Source: Phyllostachys edulis (lineage: Eukaryota; Streptophyta; Magnoliopsida; Poales; Poaceae). From it: 64,000 nucleotides of DNA. Each line of letters begins with the position of its first letter. Within the stretch, counting starts at the first letter, position 1. Below, piece by piece: positions 1 to 9,777 of the stretch. Made by a program: the position numbers and the translations under genes. The notes beneath the pieces are model-generated. The model saw nothing but the letters and a program-made list of their open reading frames with translations, ran no database searches and was not told the origin of the DNA. The stretch lies in assembly GCA_036346405.1 (NCBI GenBank), contig CM070568.1, positions 30,973,072 through 31,037,071 on the forward strand, given 5' to 3'.

Positions 1-235
1 AACTCCGTTTAGCCAAATGAAGCTCCAAATAAATACCTACCCTCCCACACCACCTTTATTTATGTTTCTTTTTAAATTTCTTTACTTGCATGTTGTTCTC
101 AGCTCATTCCTTGTCGAGCTGGATTTTATTTGGTTTATTTTATTTTCTTTTCACGTTAGATCACAACTTTGATGACCAGACTCTAGAAGATGCAGGACAA
201 GACCAGTAAGTATCTAGAAGACTTTGTGCAAGGAA
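1..235 (+). mobile_element. Long-LTR retrotransposon remnant, left piece
   Basis: This piece resembles the middle of the solo LTR at 4996-8362. Both have a stretch beginning AACTCCGTTT, then a T-rich intron-like tract, then a short acidic exon-like segment ending near GCAAGG. The matching continuation of the same LTR type resumes at 16,832, on the far side of the gypsy element, so the gypsy element appears to sit inside this older LTR. The boundary with the gypsy-derived stub is approximate. Confidence 0.6.
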
Positions 236-278
236 AGAAAAACTTATGACTCGAAGAATCCCCACGGTCGGTGCCAAC
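236..278 (-). mobile_element. Gypsy leader and PBS stub outside the LTR
   Basis: This stretch matches the gypsy leader and primer-binding-site region at about 15,990-16,034, including CTCGAAGAATCCC and the GCCAAC directly abutting an LTR start. It lies on the outer side of the 279-1075 LTR, where flanking DNA and a target-site duplication would be expected. It therefore looks like the remainder of a second internal region that once shared this LTR, as in a tandem multimer. Confidence 0.7.
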
Positions 279-1075
279 TGTCGGTGTTTTAGGACCGAAC
301 TTACGTAAAGATTGTTTGATTCGGGGGTTCCTCTAGGCTCAAAATCACACAGAGATGGAGACACGGGAATTTTATACAGGTTCAGGTCTTCTCCTGGGAG
401 AATAACAACCCTACTCATGTGTGTATGTATTGAGTATGCTGGATTACAAGATCAAGCCAGAAAACTAGAGTATTGTGCTTCTCAGAATTCGGGCTCCCTC
501 TATTGCTCAAATGATCCTTGCCTTTTATACCGTCCTCAGAATGTACACCGTTAGACCTCTAATAAAAAGGTCACTTAATCATCCAGATCGTGGCACCGTT
601 ACTGGAGGTTACTACAGGAGTTAAAACATTCCCACGTCGCCAGGCAATTATCATCATAAATGGGAGTTAAAATCGTGCCATTATCTTAGGAAATAATGGC
701 GTAGTTTTACTACCCGTATTTTGAATACGGTGCGAAAGATTCCTTTATCGACTAGGCCCACATGTCTGTGAGCCTTGTCGACTAGGGTCTGGTCGTAGAA
801 GGTCTTACAACTAGGGGATGGTCGTAGGAAAGCTTACGACTGCATACTGATCGTAGTAGAGCTTACGATCATGAGATAGTCGTATAAGGACTTACGACTA
901 TGGGGTAGTCGTAGGAAGACCCACGACTACAGGGTGGTCGTAGAAGAACTTACGACCTCCAGCTTCTCCCTTATTAATATTTAAGGGGTATACTCAGGAG
1001 TTATGTGATGTCATTATTATCTCATAATATGAATTATGGATAAATGATTAAATGAGGATTGTTATATCCTCATCA
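279..1075 (-). repeat. Gypsy element 1, 3' LTR (797 bp)
   Basis: The LTR starts TGTCGGTGTT and ends CCTCATCA on the plus strand, giving TG...CA termini. It has the same length as, and is very similar to, the copy at 16,035-16,831. It is the 3' LTR because the polypurine tract abuts its inner edge and gag-pol reads on the minus strand. Positions 790-958 hold six 24-nt inverted-repeat units at ~29-bp spacing. Confidence 0.92.
790..958. repeat. Hairpin array in gypsy 1 3' LTR
   Basis: Six units begin at 790, 819, 848, 878, 906 and 935. Each has an 8-nt arm, an 8-nt loop and a complementary 8-nt arm. The unit at 848 has arms TGATCGTA and TACGATCA. The unit at 878 has arms TAGTCGTA and TACGACTA. 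The unit at 935 has arms TGGTCGTA and TACGACCT. The same order of arm types recurs in the other LTR copies of this family. Confidence 0.9.
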
Positions 1076-1091
1076 TCTAGCCCCCCAGCTT
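1076..1091 (-). promoter_or_regulatory. Polypurine tract of gypsy 1
   Basis: On the minus strand this reads AAGCTGGGGGGCTAGA, directly followed by the LTR start TGATGAGG. This is the usual position of the plus-strand primer for reverse transcription. The same tract is found beside the LTRs at 27,445 and, on the plus strand, before 57,498. Confidence 0.8.
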
Positions 1092-2621
1092 AAGCGAAAA
1101 ATAGCTTGCTTGAGAAAGGAGTAGTAGATGATCTTACGACCAGTAGATGGTCGTGGAAAAGGTGGTCAAAGGAAAAACTCTTCGACTAGTGTTTCATTTG
1201 ACTAGAAATTTACTTAGTCAAGAAAGTTGTAGGATAACCTTGCGGCTCACAAGGTGATCGTAGAAGATCTAACGGTCCCCGAGTGGTTGCAGTACTGTGG
1301 TTGGAAGTAGAAACTTTCCAATTATTGTTACTTTTGACCAGAAAAGACTTGATCAAGAAGGTAATTTCGCTTGAGGTGTAAAAACAGACCTGACTTCCTC
1401 GAGCAGACAAATTTTAAGAATCCCAATCGATTCCCTTGTCATTGTCTGCTGGAGCAGTTCCCGAAGCGTTGGCAACCGTTGGGTAACCACGTCTTTTCAT
1501 CTTCGGGCGTGCGGTTATAAAATTTCACCGTGGGTGAGGGTAAGGTCTTTTACCTTCCCCCAATTTGTTCTTGCTGTTCAAAACTTTCGAGTTCTCCGTC
1601 GCCGACCAAATTGAGCTTTCTTCTCCAACCCTTCCACATCCAATCTCTTAGCTTTCGGGAGAAATGGCCGGAGCCACTTCCCAGTGGGCTGAATCGGAGA
1701 TGGACGCGGCCAAGATTCAAGCTTTGGTCGACTCCGACAAGATCCCAAAGGCTGAATTTGTGAGATGGATCGAAGCCACCAGGCAGCATTGGCCATCGGG
1801 GGAGATGGGGCAAATCCTTGTCTTCCAAGCATTCTGTGAGTGCGGTCTCCGATTACCTGCTAATCCTTTTCTTGCATTGGTACTTGAATACTTCTAAGTA
1901 GAGTTGGTAAACCTCATTTCCAATTCTATCACTATGTTGGGAGTATTCGTGTACCTTCTTGGCTTCACTGAGGGATCGGTGACACAGAGTTGTTTGGTAT
2001 TACTCTGAGAATGACTTCGGTTAAGCGGAATTGTTGGTGGTGTAGTCTAAAGCTCCTGACGGAAGTCGAGGGAGTATATTCAGATGTTTACGGTCATCGT
2101 GGCGTGGTGGAAGAAGAGGTGGTTCTATTGGGAGATCACCAATGAGGACAACCTCTCCTTCATTGGAAAACCGGTAGAGAAGGTTCCTTCATAGGATGCG
2201 ATTCCTAAGGACCTTCACCGGATTGCCCCCTTCATCTAAGCCATCGCAGACTTGAAGGAAGAGGGGCTTACTAGATGGCACGTGGTGAAGGATTTCATCA
2301 CGCGCCGCATCAGCCCTCTGAAGAAGAGGGCTCGCTAGATGTGGAGGTACTCGGGTTCATCGGACCCGACGAGGGACTATGCGGAGGGTAAGTAAACCTT
2401 AAGCTTTAGCCTTCTTTCTGTTGATTTTAGAATTAGCTTTATTTAAGGTTCTCTTGTTTCTGCAGACCCCTCGTAAGAGGAGATTGATGCTCGAGTCAAG
2501 CTTATCTACGAGAAGCCCCCTGCCCATGTCGTGGCGCCTCCAATTTTGGTGGTCTTGTCCCCAGAAGACAAGGTGGAGCGCCTAAAGGTAGTCGAGAATT
2601 GATTTCATCTTTAGGACTTTG

Positions 2622-2762
2622 TGGTCATAGAAGAACTTATGACGGGGTACTGATCGTAGAAAAACTTACGATCTGGTTCTGGTCGTAGAAGAACTTACAA
2701 CCAGGGAATTATCGTAAAAAAAGCTTACGACATGGTAATAGTCGTAGAAGAACTTACGACCA
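2622..2762. repeat. Intronic hairpin array, five units
   Basis: Units begin at 2622, 2651, 2680, 2710 and 2739, a 29-bp period. They have the same arms and loop as the LTR units, for example TGATCGTA with TACGATCT at 2651. The array lies in the intron just before the exon that starts near 2795. The corresponding intron of the second gypsy copy has no such array. Confidence 0.85.
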
Positions 2763-4374
2763 CTTTATAATATCTTTCTCTATGACTTCTGCAGAGAGTA
2801 GGCATGGAGAACCGTCGGGACGACGAAGAAGTCGAACTGATGGTTGTTGGAGTGGCCACCGTAGAGCAGCTTGTTTCTCCCCCTTCCAAGAGGTGTCGGC
2901 TCGTTAAAGTCACAGACAAGGGATGCTTGAGCTCGAGTCCTGCTGTTGAGCAAGCAAATGCTCCTCAGACCAGGAAGAGAAAGCCCACGCAAGTTGCTGA
3001 CAAGGGTGGTGCGATCTCGAGTTCCGCTACTCCATCTGCACCTTCGGCTAATCTTGCCGCTGAAATAATCACTGCAGAGGAAACAATTGCGGCAGAAATA
3101 GCTGAAGTGTTCAAACCTAAAGCCCCTAAGGCCAAGGTACTCTTCTATTATGACAATAAAACCTTCGCAGTTTCTGCCTCCCCTGGTTTTATCAAGCGAC
3201 TTGAGAAGGAGAACTGGAAGAGTTTCATGTCTTTTGTGAAGGAGAATCTTTGCACCAGCGGTGCTCGTGGTTGAGGTGATCTTGCCCTTGAGGTGGTCGA
3301 GGTTGATCTCGGCGCCTGAAAGCCAAGGGCCCAAAGCGATGGTGCTCGATCAAGACCCATGACTAGACGTGGTCATGGCTGATCCTCAACTTAAGTCTCA
3401 ACCAGACGTGGTTGAGAAAAAGTCGAAGAAACCTCTCATAGGGAGGGTTGTTTCCAAACTTAAGATCTCGTCCGGCACTCGGAGGTATGTAAAAGAGACA
3501 AAAATTTAAGGACATCATTTACCTTTTGCTTTTTATCACCTGATCGTGCTTTCCTTTTCATGGTCTTAGCGTAGCTCCTCTCATCATCGAGGACGTTCCT
3601 TTCAAGGAACACACTGTAGTTTCTTCAGCAGGTGAAGGAATAACAGTGGCGGTGGTCGAAGGGTCAACCACTGTCTGAATGGCGGAGGATGCCATTGTAG
3701 CCGATGTGGCTACGACCAGCGGAGCGGTCGTAGGGTCAGAAGTGGCTACGACCATAGGAGTGGCCGTAGAACTAGGGGTGGAGATGGTAGCGGCGGAGAC
3801 ACTCGGCCATGAGGATGAAACATCCATCCAGCACTCCAGGAAGGAAGTTGTTGTGGATGATCCTCCCAGCCTCCAAGTTCAAGCTACCGATGTCGTTACC
3901 TCCGAAGGAGGAGAAGGGTTCGAGCTCTTCGATCACTCCTTAGGGTTCTTCGCCCCTGCCACCGTTGTGGGCTCCCGCGCGTTCAGATCTCGTGATCGCG
4001 TTCCTCACCCTAATGACATTCCCAACAGAGGGGATATTTTCGATGACGAGTGTCTCGAAAGGGTATGGTGGAAAAGAGTTGATGAGATCGATGAACTGAG
4101 GGACCCCACGAAGGTGGTATCTTCGTTTGCTCGATCCGCCATGAATGTAAGTATCCTAAGCTTGGCATTTTACATATATGTCTTTTCGCGCTCCTTACTG
4201 CCTTTCTCTATGCAGAATACATTAGAACAAATTGTCACTATTGCCAAATATCACAAGCAACTTGTCCAACTGCGACAAGACAAAGCACTACTCTACGAAC
4301 AGGTAGAGTGGTTGTAAGTAACTGCTTCTCGTAGTCTTTATATGTTCCGACCACTTTCACAGTACTTGTAAAGT

Positions 4375-4488
4375 TTGTCGTAGAAGATCTTACGACTAAG
4401 TACTGATCGTAGAAGAACTTACGACCAGGGTTTTTGTCGTAGAAGAACTTACGACTAGGAACTGATCATAGAAGAAACTTACGACCAG
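4375..4488. repeat. Intronic hairpin array, four units
   Basis: Units begin at 4376, 4404, 4434 and 4463 and use the loop GAAGAACT or a close variant. They lie between the coiled-coil exon ending near 4316 and the exon starting near 4523. The arms are less perfectly paired than in the LTR (TTGTCGTA with TACGACTA). Confidence 0.8.
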
Positions 4489-4995
4489 GTTCTATACTTA
4501 CAACTACCCTTTTCCTTTGCAGGCTTAAGAGTAATGAGAAGTCCCTACCTGATTCTCTCGACTATGAGAAAGCCGAGACAAAAAAGTTAAGGGAGGAGAA
4601 AGAAGACCTCCGAAAAAAGCTTAAGGAGGCAGACTTTGCAAATCGAAAGTTGCAGGGACAACTAAGCGATGAAGTCTTGAACTTAATTTGCTTTAAATGG
4701 CACGCTTCTTTTTAGAATCTTATTTCCTTTCAGATAAAGACCAAGAGGTCGAGGGGTGGGAGCAGCGTTACCTTAAGGACACTGCAGCCCATGCTGAAGA
4801 AGTTAGGAGGTTAAATTCTCAACTCGTTGGTAAGAAAATCTTTACCTGTGATTAATTGTGTTTTCCTCTCGAGGTCATTTTTTTTTACTGGCCTTATTCT
4901 TTTCAGAACAAGTAGCACAAGTAAAATGACTTCGCGAGGCTTCGACTCACAATCAGGAGGAAATGAAGGCTTTGAAGATCAATCTTCAAGACAAC

Positions 4996-7900
4996 TGTAA
5001 CATCCCAATTTTCTGAGCTTTAAAAAAAATCTTTTAAATAGTTAGTAGGAGAAAATTCACCATTTGGATTTTATTTGAATTTAATTCAAAAGCTTAAACA
5101 TGGACTTTGTACATCAAAATAATTTAATATGATTAAAGTCAACGTCAACAAGGGTCAAAACTATTTTATTTGAGTTCTTTGTGCTTGGATATATTTTCTA
5201 GAATTTTTTCAAGTTCATTTGCTATTTTCTATTGCTTATTTGAATTTCTGGTATTTTCTTAAAAAAAAAGAAAACCTATTTAAAATCTCAGAATTCCTAA
5301 AGGGCCGAAACCATTCCTGTTCTGGTCCGGCCAAGCACTGTGCAGCCCGGTCTTCCCGCGCGTGAGCCCGCCTCTCTCTGACAAGTGGTCCTCGCTTGTC
5401 AGCCCCTTATCCTCTCTCTTCGCGAGCACGCATCTTAGCCGAGCCGTTCGATCAAGGATTGACGGTCAGATCTAATGAGCTGTTCGGAGGTCCGAACGTC
5501 ACACCCATTGTGAGCCGTCCGATCAAAATCCGATAGTGAGCTCCATTAGTCCGAACGTTTTCGTTCATTCCTTTTCGCTGACCAGTGGGCCCAATTCCTT
5601 TGTTTCGCTGCCAGTGGGTCCCACCACCGCCATCGTTGTCTCCGACTCAGTTTCCTCTCCGTGCGAAGTCCTCGCCGTCCGCCATTGAAGAACTCCAAGC
5701 TCCATACGACAACGCGTATTTCCAACTGGATTTCTTCTAGAAAATGCGCCAAACTCTATCTCCTATTCTCCCGCATCCATATCTGCAACGTTTTATCTCC
5801 AAATCTGTTTTTATCTCCAAGAATCCCGGAGATTTCTTTTGTGTTCTTCACGGACTCGATTTGGGGGTTTCCAAATTCCAGTACGCCCCGGCCCTATAAA
5901 TAGCACCCCGAGGTTCGCCCCGCCTCCGCATCCCAGAGCCGCCACCCTCTTCGCCACGTTTGCCCTAGTGCCGCCGCGATTTGAGTTTTAGGGTTTTTGC
6001 CGCCGTCGGTGAAAACTTGAATTGCGTCGCCATCTTTGCCGCCGCGTCGTCCTCGAGCACACCATCATGTTCGATGTCACCGTAGCAACCTCTTGAACCT
6101 CTTCGCATCACCGGAGCATCACCAGAGGCCTCGTCCGACAATACCAGATCTGCTCCGCCGCTTCAGTCTCACCGCCGGCCAACTCCGACGACCTCTTGTG
6201 CTCCAACTGGTACCACTAGGTGCGCAATAATCTGGGCTACGTGCTGGTACCACCCACTCTCGTCGGCGAGCCGTCGTCCGCCGTTGCCGTTGGAATCCGA
6301 GCGCCGCCCGTCTCGCCGTCGCCCACGTCGGTGCCAGCATCATCCTCTCTGCGTGTGTGTCAGCCGCGTGGAGTCCAGTCAGCACCCACGCACAAGCATA
6401 CGTGGTAGATCAGATTCCATCCAACACCCTGGTTCGGTGAACCCAATCCACCGTGAGCCGAGTCACTAACGTGTGGGTCCCACATGTCAGTATTTCTTTT
6501 AATTCTTTTATTCTGAGCGCTGACGTCATCGTTGTGCAATAATCCGATTTTTCTTCAGAGAAATAATTCGGGTTAATTCTGAAAATCCTATTTTAGGGTT
6601 TTTCTTCTAATTCAAACTTCCCAAGCTCATATCTTTTGCATCCGAACTCCGTTTGAGCCCATTCAAATTTCTAAATTCATCTAAATTTGAGATCTATTTA
6701 TCTGAGATTTTTATTTAATTTTTGGAGTTTGTTTTGCCTTTGTTATTTATTTGTTTTGTTTATTTGCTTTTGTTTGCAAGTAGACGTCGATACTTCGGAA
6801 AGATTTGAGGAAGAAGGAGCAACTCAAGAGCAAGATCAGTACTTAGACCTATTCCAAGGTAAGTTATACCTTTGATCATATTGAACCCAGTTTTCAAAAG
6901 TTATATTGATTCAAAGTATTGCATTTGCTTTAATTATTTATTTCAATGCTTTTGGGATTAGTTAATATCCAATTTGTTATGACCACCTTGTCTAATTGTA
7001 TGCCATAATCTTTTGTCACAAGTTTGGTTTGTTTAGTTGGTGCTATTGTATTACCAACGTGGGATGGTTAGATGCGATTAGATTGCTTAGCCATGTTACG
7101 AGTCATCATCTCATGTAAGTTGCAAATATAAACTTGACTAAGTGACTATGGAACTATGTGATAAAAACTATGTGTACTATGTGCTATTACTCGTTGATGG
7201 CATATGTTGCACTTAACCAACAGGGTGGGAAAAGGTTTTGGACGGGGGCAAGTGGTCTGATATACTTTTATGATGGATCTGTGTTGGCAGGAATGATAGG
7301 TTAGAATTTGGAAGTCTTGCCCCGGTCAATTAAGGACTTAACTTTGTGCGCCATTGAACTGAGCCTTTCGTACAACCACATGCAAGGTATGGGATGAGCC
7401 TAACTTAGTAAGTTATGGAGTCTTGACATTGATTACTCAGGTTGTAGGTTAGCTGTGTCGGATTGGGTGGAGGTGTGTACTACCAAGTAGTCACATCACG
7501 GGGCGGTTCGTCGTGTCCTTGTCCAACGGTGTGCGTCTATGGCGGCTAAGCATACTGGGAGTGTCAATGTCAAGATGAAGTTTCTGAACTGTTTTGTTAC
7601 GGCTAGTGCTAGCTACACTAGTTGTATTTTGTGGGTAAAGTGTACAGCCTCTGCAGAGTGTTAAACAAATCTATTCGAATTTCCGCGTCCGCGGTCATGG
7701 ACATGCTCGGGGATTTCACACAAGGGGTAGATTTTCATGAAAACCTTGGAAAGGGAGTTGTGTGACTTAAGTCATATGGCTATGTGAATAAATTGTTTAG
7801 GCTATGTGTCTTTGTGAAATAAAACTGTCAAATTATTATTGTCTATTTGTTTTGAATTATGCTTTCAATCTATTACTTGTATTTGAATTGCAAATGCTGC

Positions 7901-8362
7901 ATTTTTACAAAAGAGCCACAGAAGCCATTCCTTTGGAATAAGCATCATGTATAATTGCATTTCTGTGGTATGACTTGCGAGTACGGTTGTGTACTCATGC
8001 TTGTTGTAAAACATGCAACAGAAGAGGAGGAGTCATCGCCTGCTTTCGAGGAGGAGTTCATCGAAGATGCTTGATTGTAGGGTCTTGATCACAGTCAGTT
8101 GCCTGTGGTGAATTGATGTGATTCCGCTGAAGTTTCTTCGTTCCGCTGCTATTTTATTTTCTTTGTTAGCCCTGCGTGGCTTAATAATTGTAAACTCGAC
8201 CATAAGGTCAAAACAACTATTTGTTATCAAATTACTCGTTTATGTTATTAATCGTTTGTGTGGATCGATATTCACCTGTGTTGACACTGTGTGCACTAGC
8301 ATGATCCTGGACTAGTGCATTATACACAGAGGGTCCAGAATTGCATATTTTGGGTCCGGACA
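4996..8362 (+). mobile_element. Solo long LTR inserted in gypsy 1
   Basis: The element begins TGTAACATCCC and ends GGGTCCGGACA. It is bounded by perfect 5-bp target duplications ACAAC (4991-4995 and 8363-8367). No gag-pol lies inside, so it is a solo LTR of 3367 bp. The long TGTAAC-type LTR recalls Tekay/Del-like chromoviruses, but this is inference from size and termini. It has a GC-rich part at 5900-6400, an acidic exon-like segment followed by GTAAGT near 6860, the TATTCGAAT core at 7631-7711, and a hairpin at 7979-7996. The gypsy sequence joins up across it, as comparison with 27,800-27,830 shows. Confidence 0.9.
7631..7711 (+). promoter_or_regulatory. Conserved LTR core with two 10-bp palindromes
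   Basis: This stretch holds GTGGGTAAAG, then CTCTGCAGAG, then CTATTCGAAT, then a GTCCGCGGTCATGGAC dyad. The same order is found in every other long LTR of the window that covers this part: 17,469-17,535, 45,330-45,400, and on the minus strand 59,903-59,976 and 63,673-63,742. Conservation here is much higher than around it. The role is unknown. Confidence 0.75.
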
Positions 8363-8989
8363 ACAACGTTTCACTTCTGAACCATGTACTCGGTGGGCTT
8401 CATGCTGAGGAGATTACTCGTCGTGATGACACCTTGTCTGCCCACTCGAGTACTATTGGTGAATAAGTCGGGACTTTGCAAGAGCTGGTGACTACTCTGA
8501 GGACTAACCAATTCGACTCGATAAAGGATGCGACTCAGGAGGGAATAAGATTTATTTTAGCAAAACTTAAATCTCATGATCCCAATTTGTGTCTACAGCC
8601 TGTCATAGACGACTTTACCTGTCCTGAAGCAGAAGCAGAGCAGTTGATAGCGTCAATGCATCCGATCGCCGAATTAATCACGCGGGGTATGGAAATAAAA
8701 CCCCCGTTGCCGGAGTAGTTTGTACCAGAGTCCTGTAAAGACAAGTTTTTTTGTTGATGTTGATATATAATCCTTCCCTTTTCCTAAAAAATCATCTTGT
8801 CGAGTAGTTACCAACTCTTAAGATAATGGATGGGAAAAAAGAGCAAGACTAAGAATTGAAGTCAAGTTAATAACTTTATCCTAGCCCCCGACTATTTGCT
8901 TGGTTTATTTAGATAAACCGTGTAAATAGTACTAAATGGGTTTTCTGAGAAAGAGAGCGGTTTAGCTAACTTGTAGTTTTTCGATCACG

Positions 8990-9580
8990 ATTATCTCGCA
9001 CTGGTCGAAAGAGTAGGAACAGGTCGACACTAGGAAGTTCCTTCTAGTGGGCAGGACCACATGCAGAGAGGAAAGGCTTTGACTAGGTGATGTTACCATC
9101 TCCGATCAGATTAATCAAATCAAGAACGGTCAACTTGAGTTAGATAAACTTTTGGAGTTCCTTTATAAAATTTGTCTAACTTATTTCAATGCACTCAATA
9201 TATTCACTATAGTAGCAAGAGTTAGAAATAGAACGACACTAGCAAGTTCCTTCTAGTGGGCAAGACCATGTGTAGAGAGGAAAGTCTTCGACTAGGTGTT
9301 GCAACTTCCTCCAACCAGTTAAAACAAACTGAGTTTATCGAGAGTAGTTGAGTAAATTTGAAAGTGTACTCTGCTTAGTTTATTTTCAAAAAAAGATGAA
9401 TGAAGAAATAAACTAAGGTACTAAGAGTTGGCTTGTTATTATTTCGACCATATTTTGAACCCAAGCTCTTTGTGTTGGTAAAAAAAGGGAGGAACGAGTC
9501 AAATCTAGGAAGTTCCTTCTAGTGGGCGGGACCACGTGCAGAAAGGAAAGGCTTCGACTAGGTGGCGTTACCATCCTTTC
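8990..9580. repeat. Three-copy ~240-bp repeat between convergent genes
   Basis: Three blocks near 9010-9075, 9220-9295 and 9490-9560 each contain AAGTTCCTTCTAGTGGGC, then GACCA, then AGGAAAG and a CGACTAGGTG. CACTAG upstream and CTAGTG downstream of the AAGTTCCTT core can pair. The second gypsy copy has three matching blocks at about 52,670-53,225. They lie in the gap between the end of the antisense gene (8718) and the end of pol (9778). Confidence 0.75.
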
Positions 9581-9606
9581 GACCAGTGTAAAGATGAATT
9601 GGGTAC

Positions 9607-9688
9607 TGGTCGTAGGATGTCTTACGACCAGTATGTTGTCATGAGAAGGCTCACAACTAGGAACTGGTCGAGGGTGGACCTTCGACCA
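9607..9688. repeat. Hairpin array near the pol 3' end
   Basis: Three units begin at 9607, 9636 and 9665. The first is perfect (TGGTCGTA with TACGACCA). The third has a shortened but still complementary stem (TGGTCGA with TTCGACCA). It sits just downstream of the pol stop codon at 9778-9780. Confidence 0.75.
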
Positions 9689-9777
9689 GGTTATGGTTGA
9701 AAGAATTATCAAAGTGCTACTCAAAGTAAAACAATAAAGATAGAAAGAACCCGATGCTTTATTGAATGGTTGGTCAT

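Larger units (their letters stand above)
1664..8718 (+). pseudogene. Antisense transposon gene in gypsy 1 (PF04195-like)
   Basis: A multi-exon reading frame runs antisense to gag-pol. The first exon starts at 1664 (MAGATSQWAESEMDAAK) and continues to a GTAAGT donor near 2388, with several in-frame stops. Later exons lie near 2466-2587 and 2795-3480 (including FYYDNKTFAVSASPGF). Further exons lie at 3570-4140, at 4216-4316 (coiled-coil-like), around 4520-4990, and a last one ends at 8718. Acceptors such as TTTCTGCAG precede exons. The first exon (RWIEATRQHWPSG, FQAFCECGLRLPANPF) resembles the plant 'putative gypsy type transposon' family. The function is unknown. The second copy at 57,035-53,529 has the same exon order. 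The solo LTR at 4996-8362 splits this copy inside a conserved exon. Confidence 0.65.

Noticed and set aside
790..958. Regular 29-bp repeats that look CRISPR-like
   Set aside because: The units are themselves inverted repeats with only ~5 bp between them, lie in a plant LTR, and have no unique spacers or cas genes.
2780..3334. A 184-codon minus-strand open frame in gypsy 1
   Set aside because: It is the shadow of the antisense-gene exon at 2795-3274 on the plus strand, which has the recognisable protein motifs.
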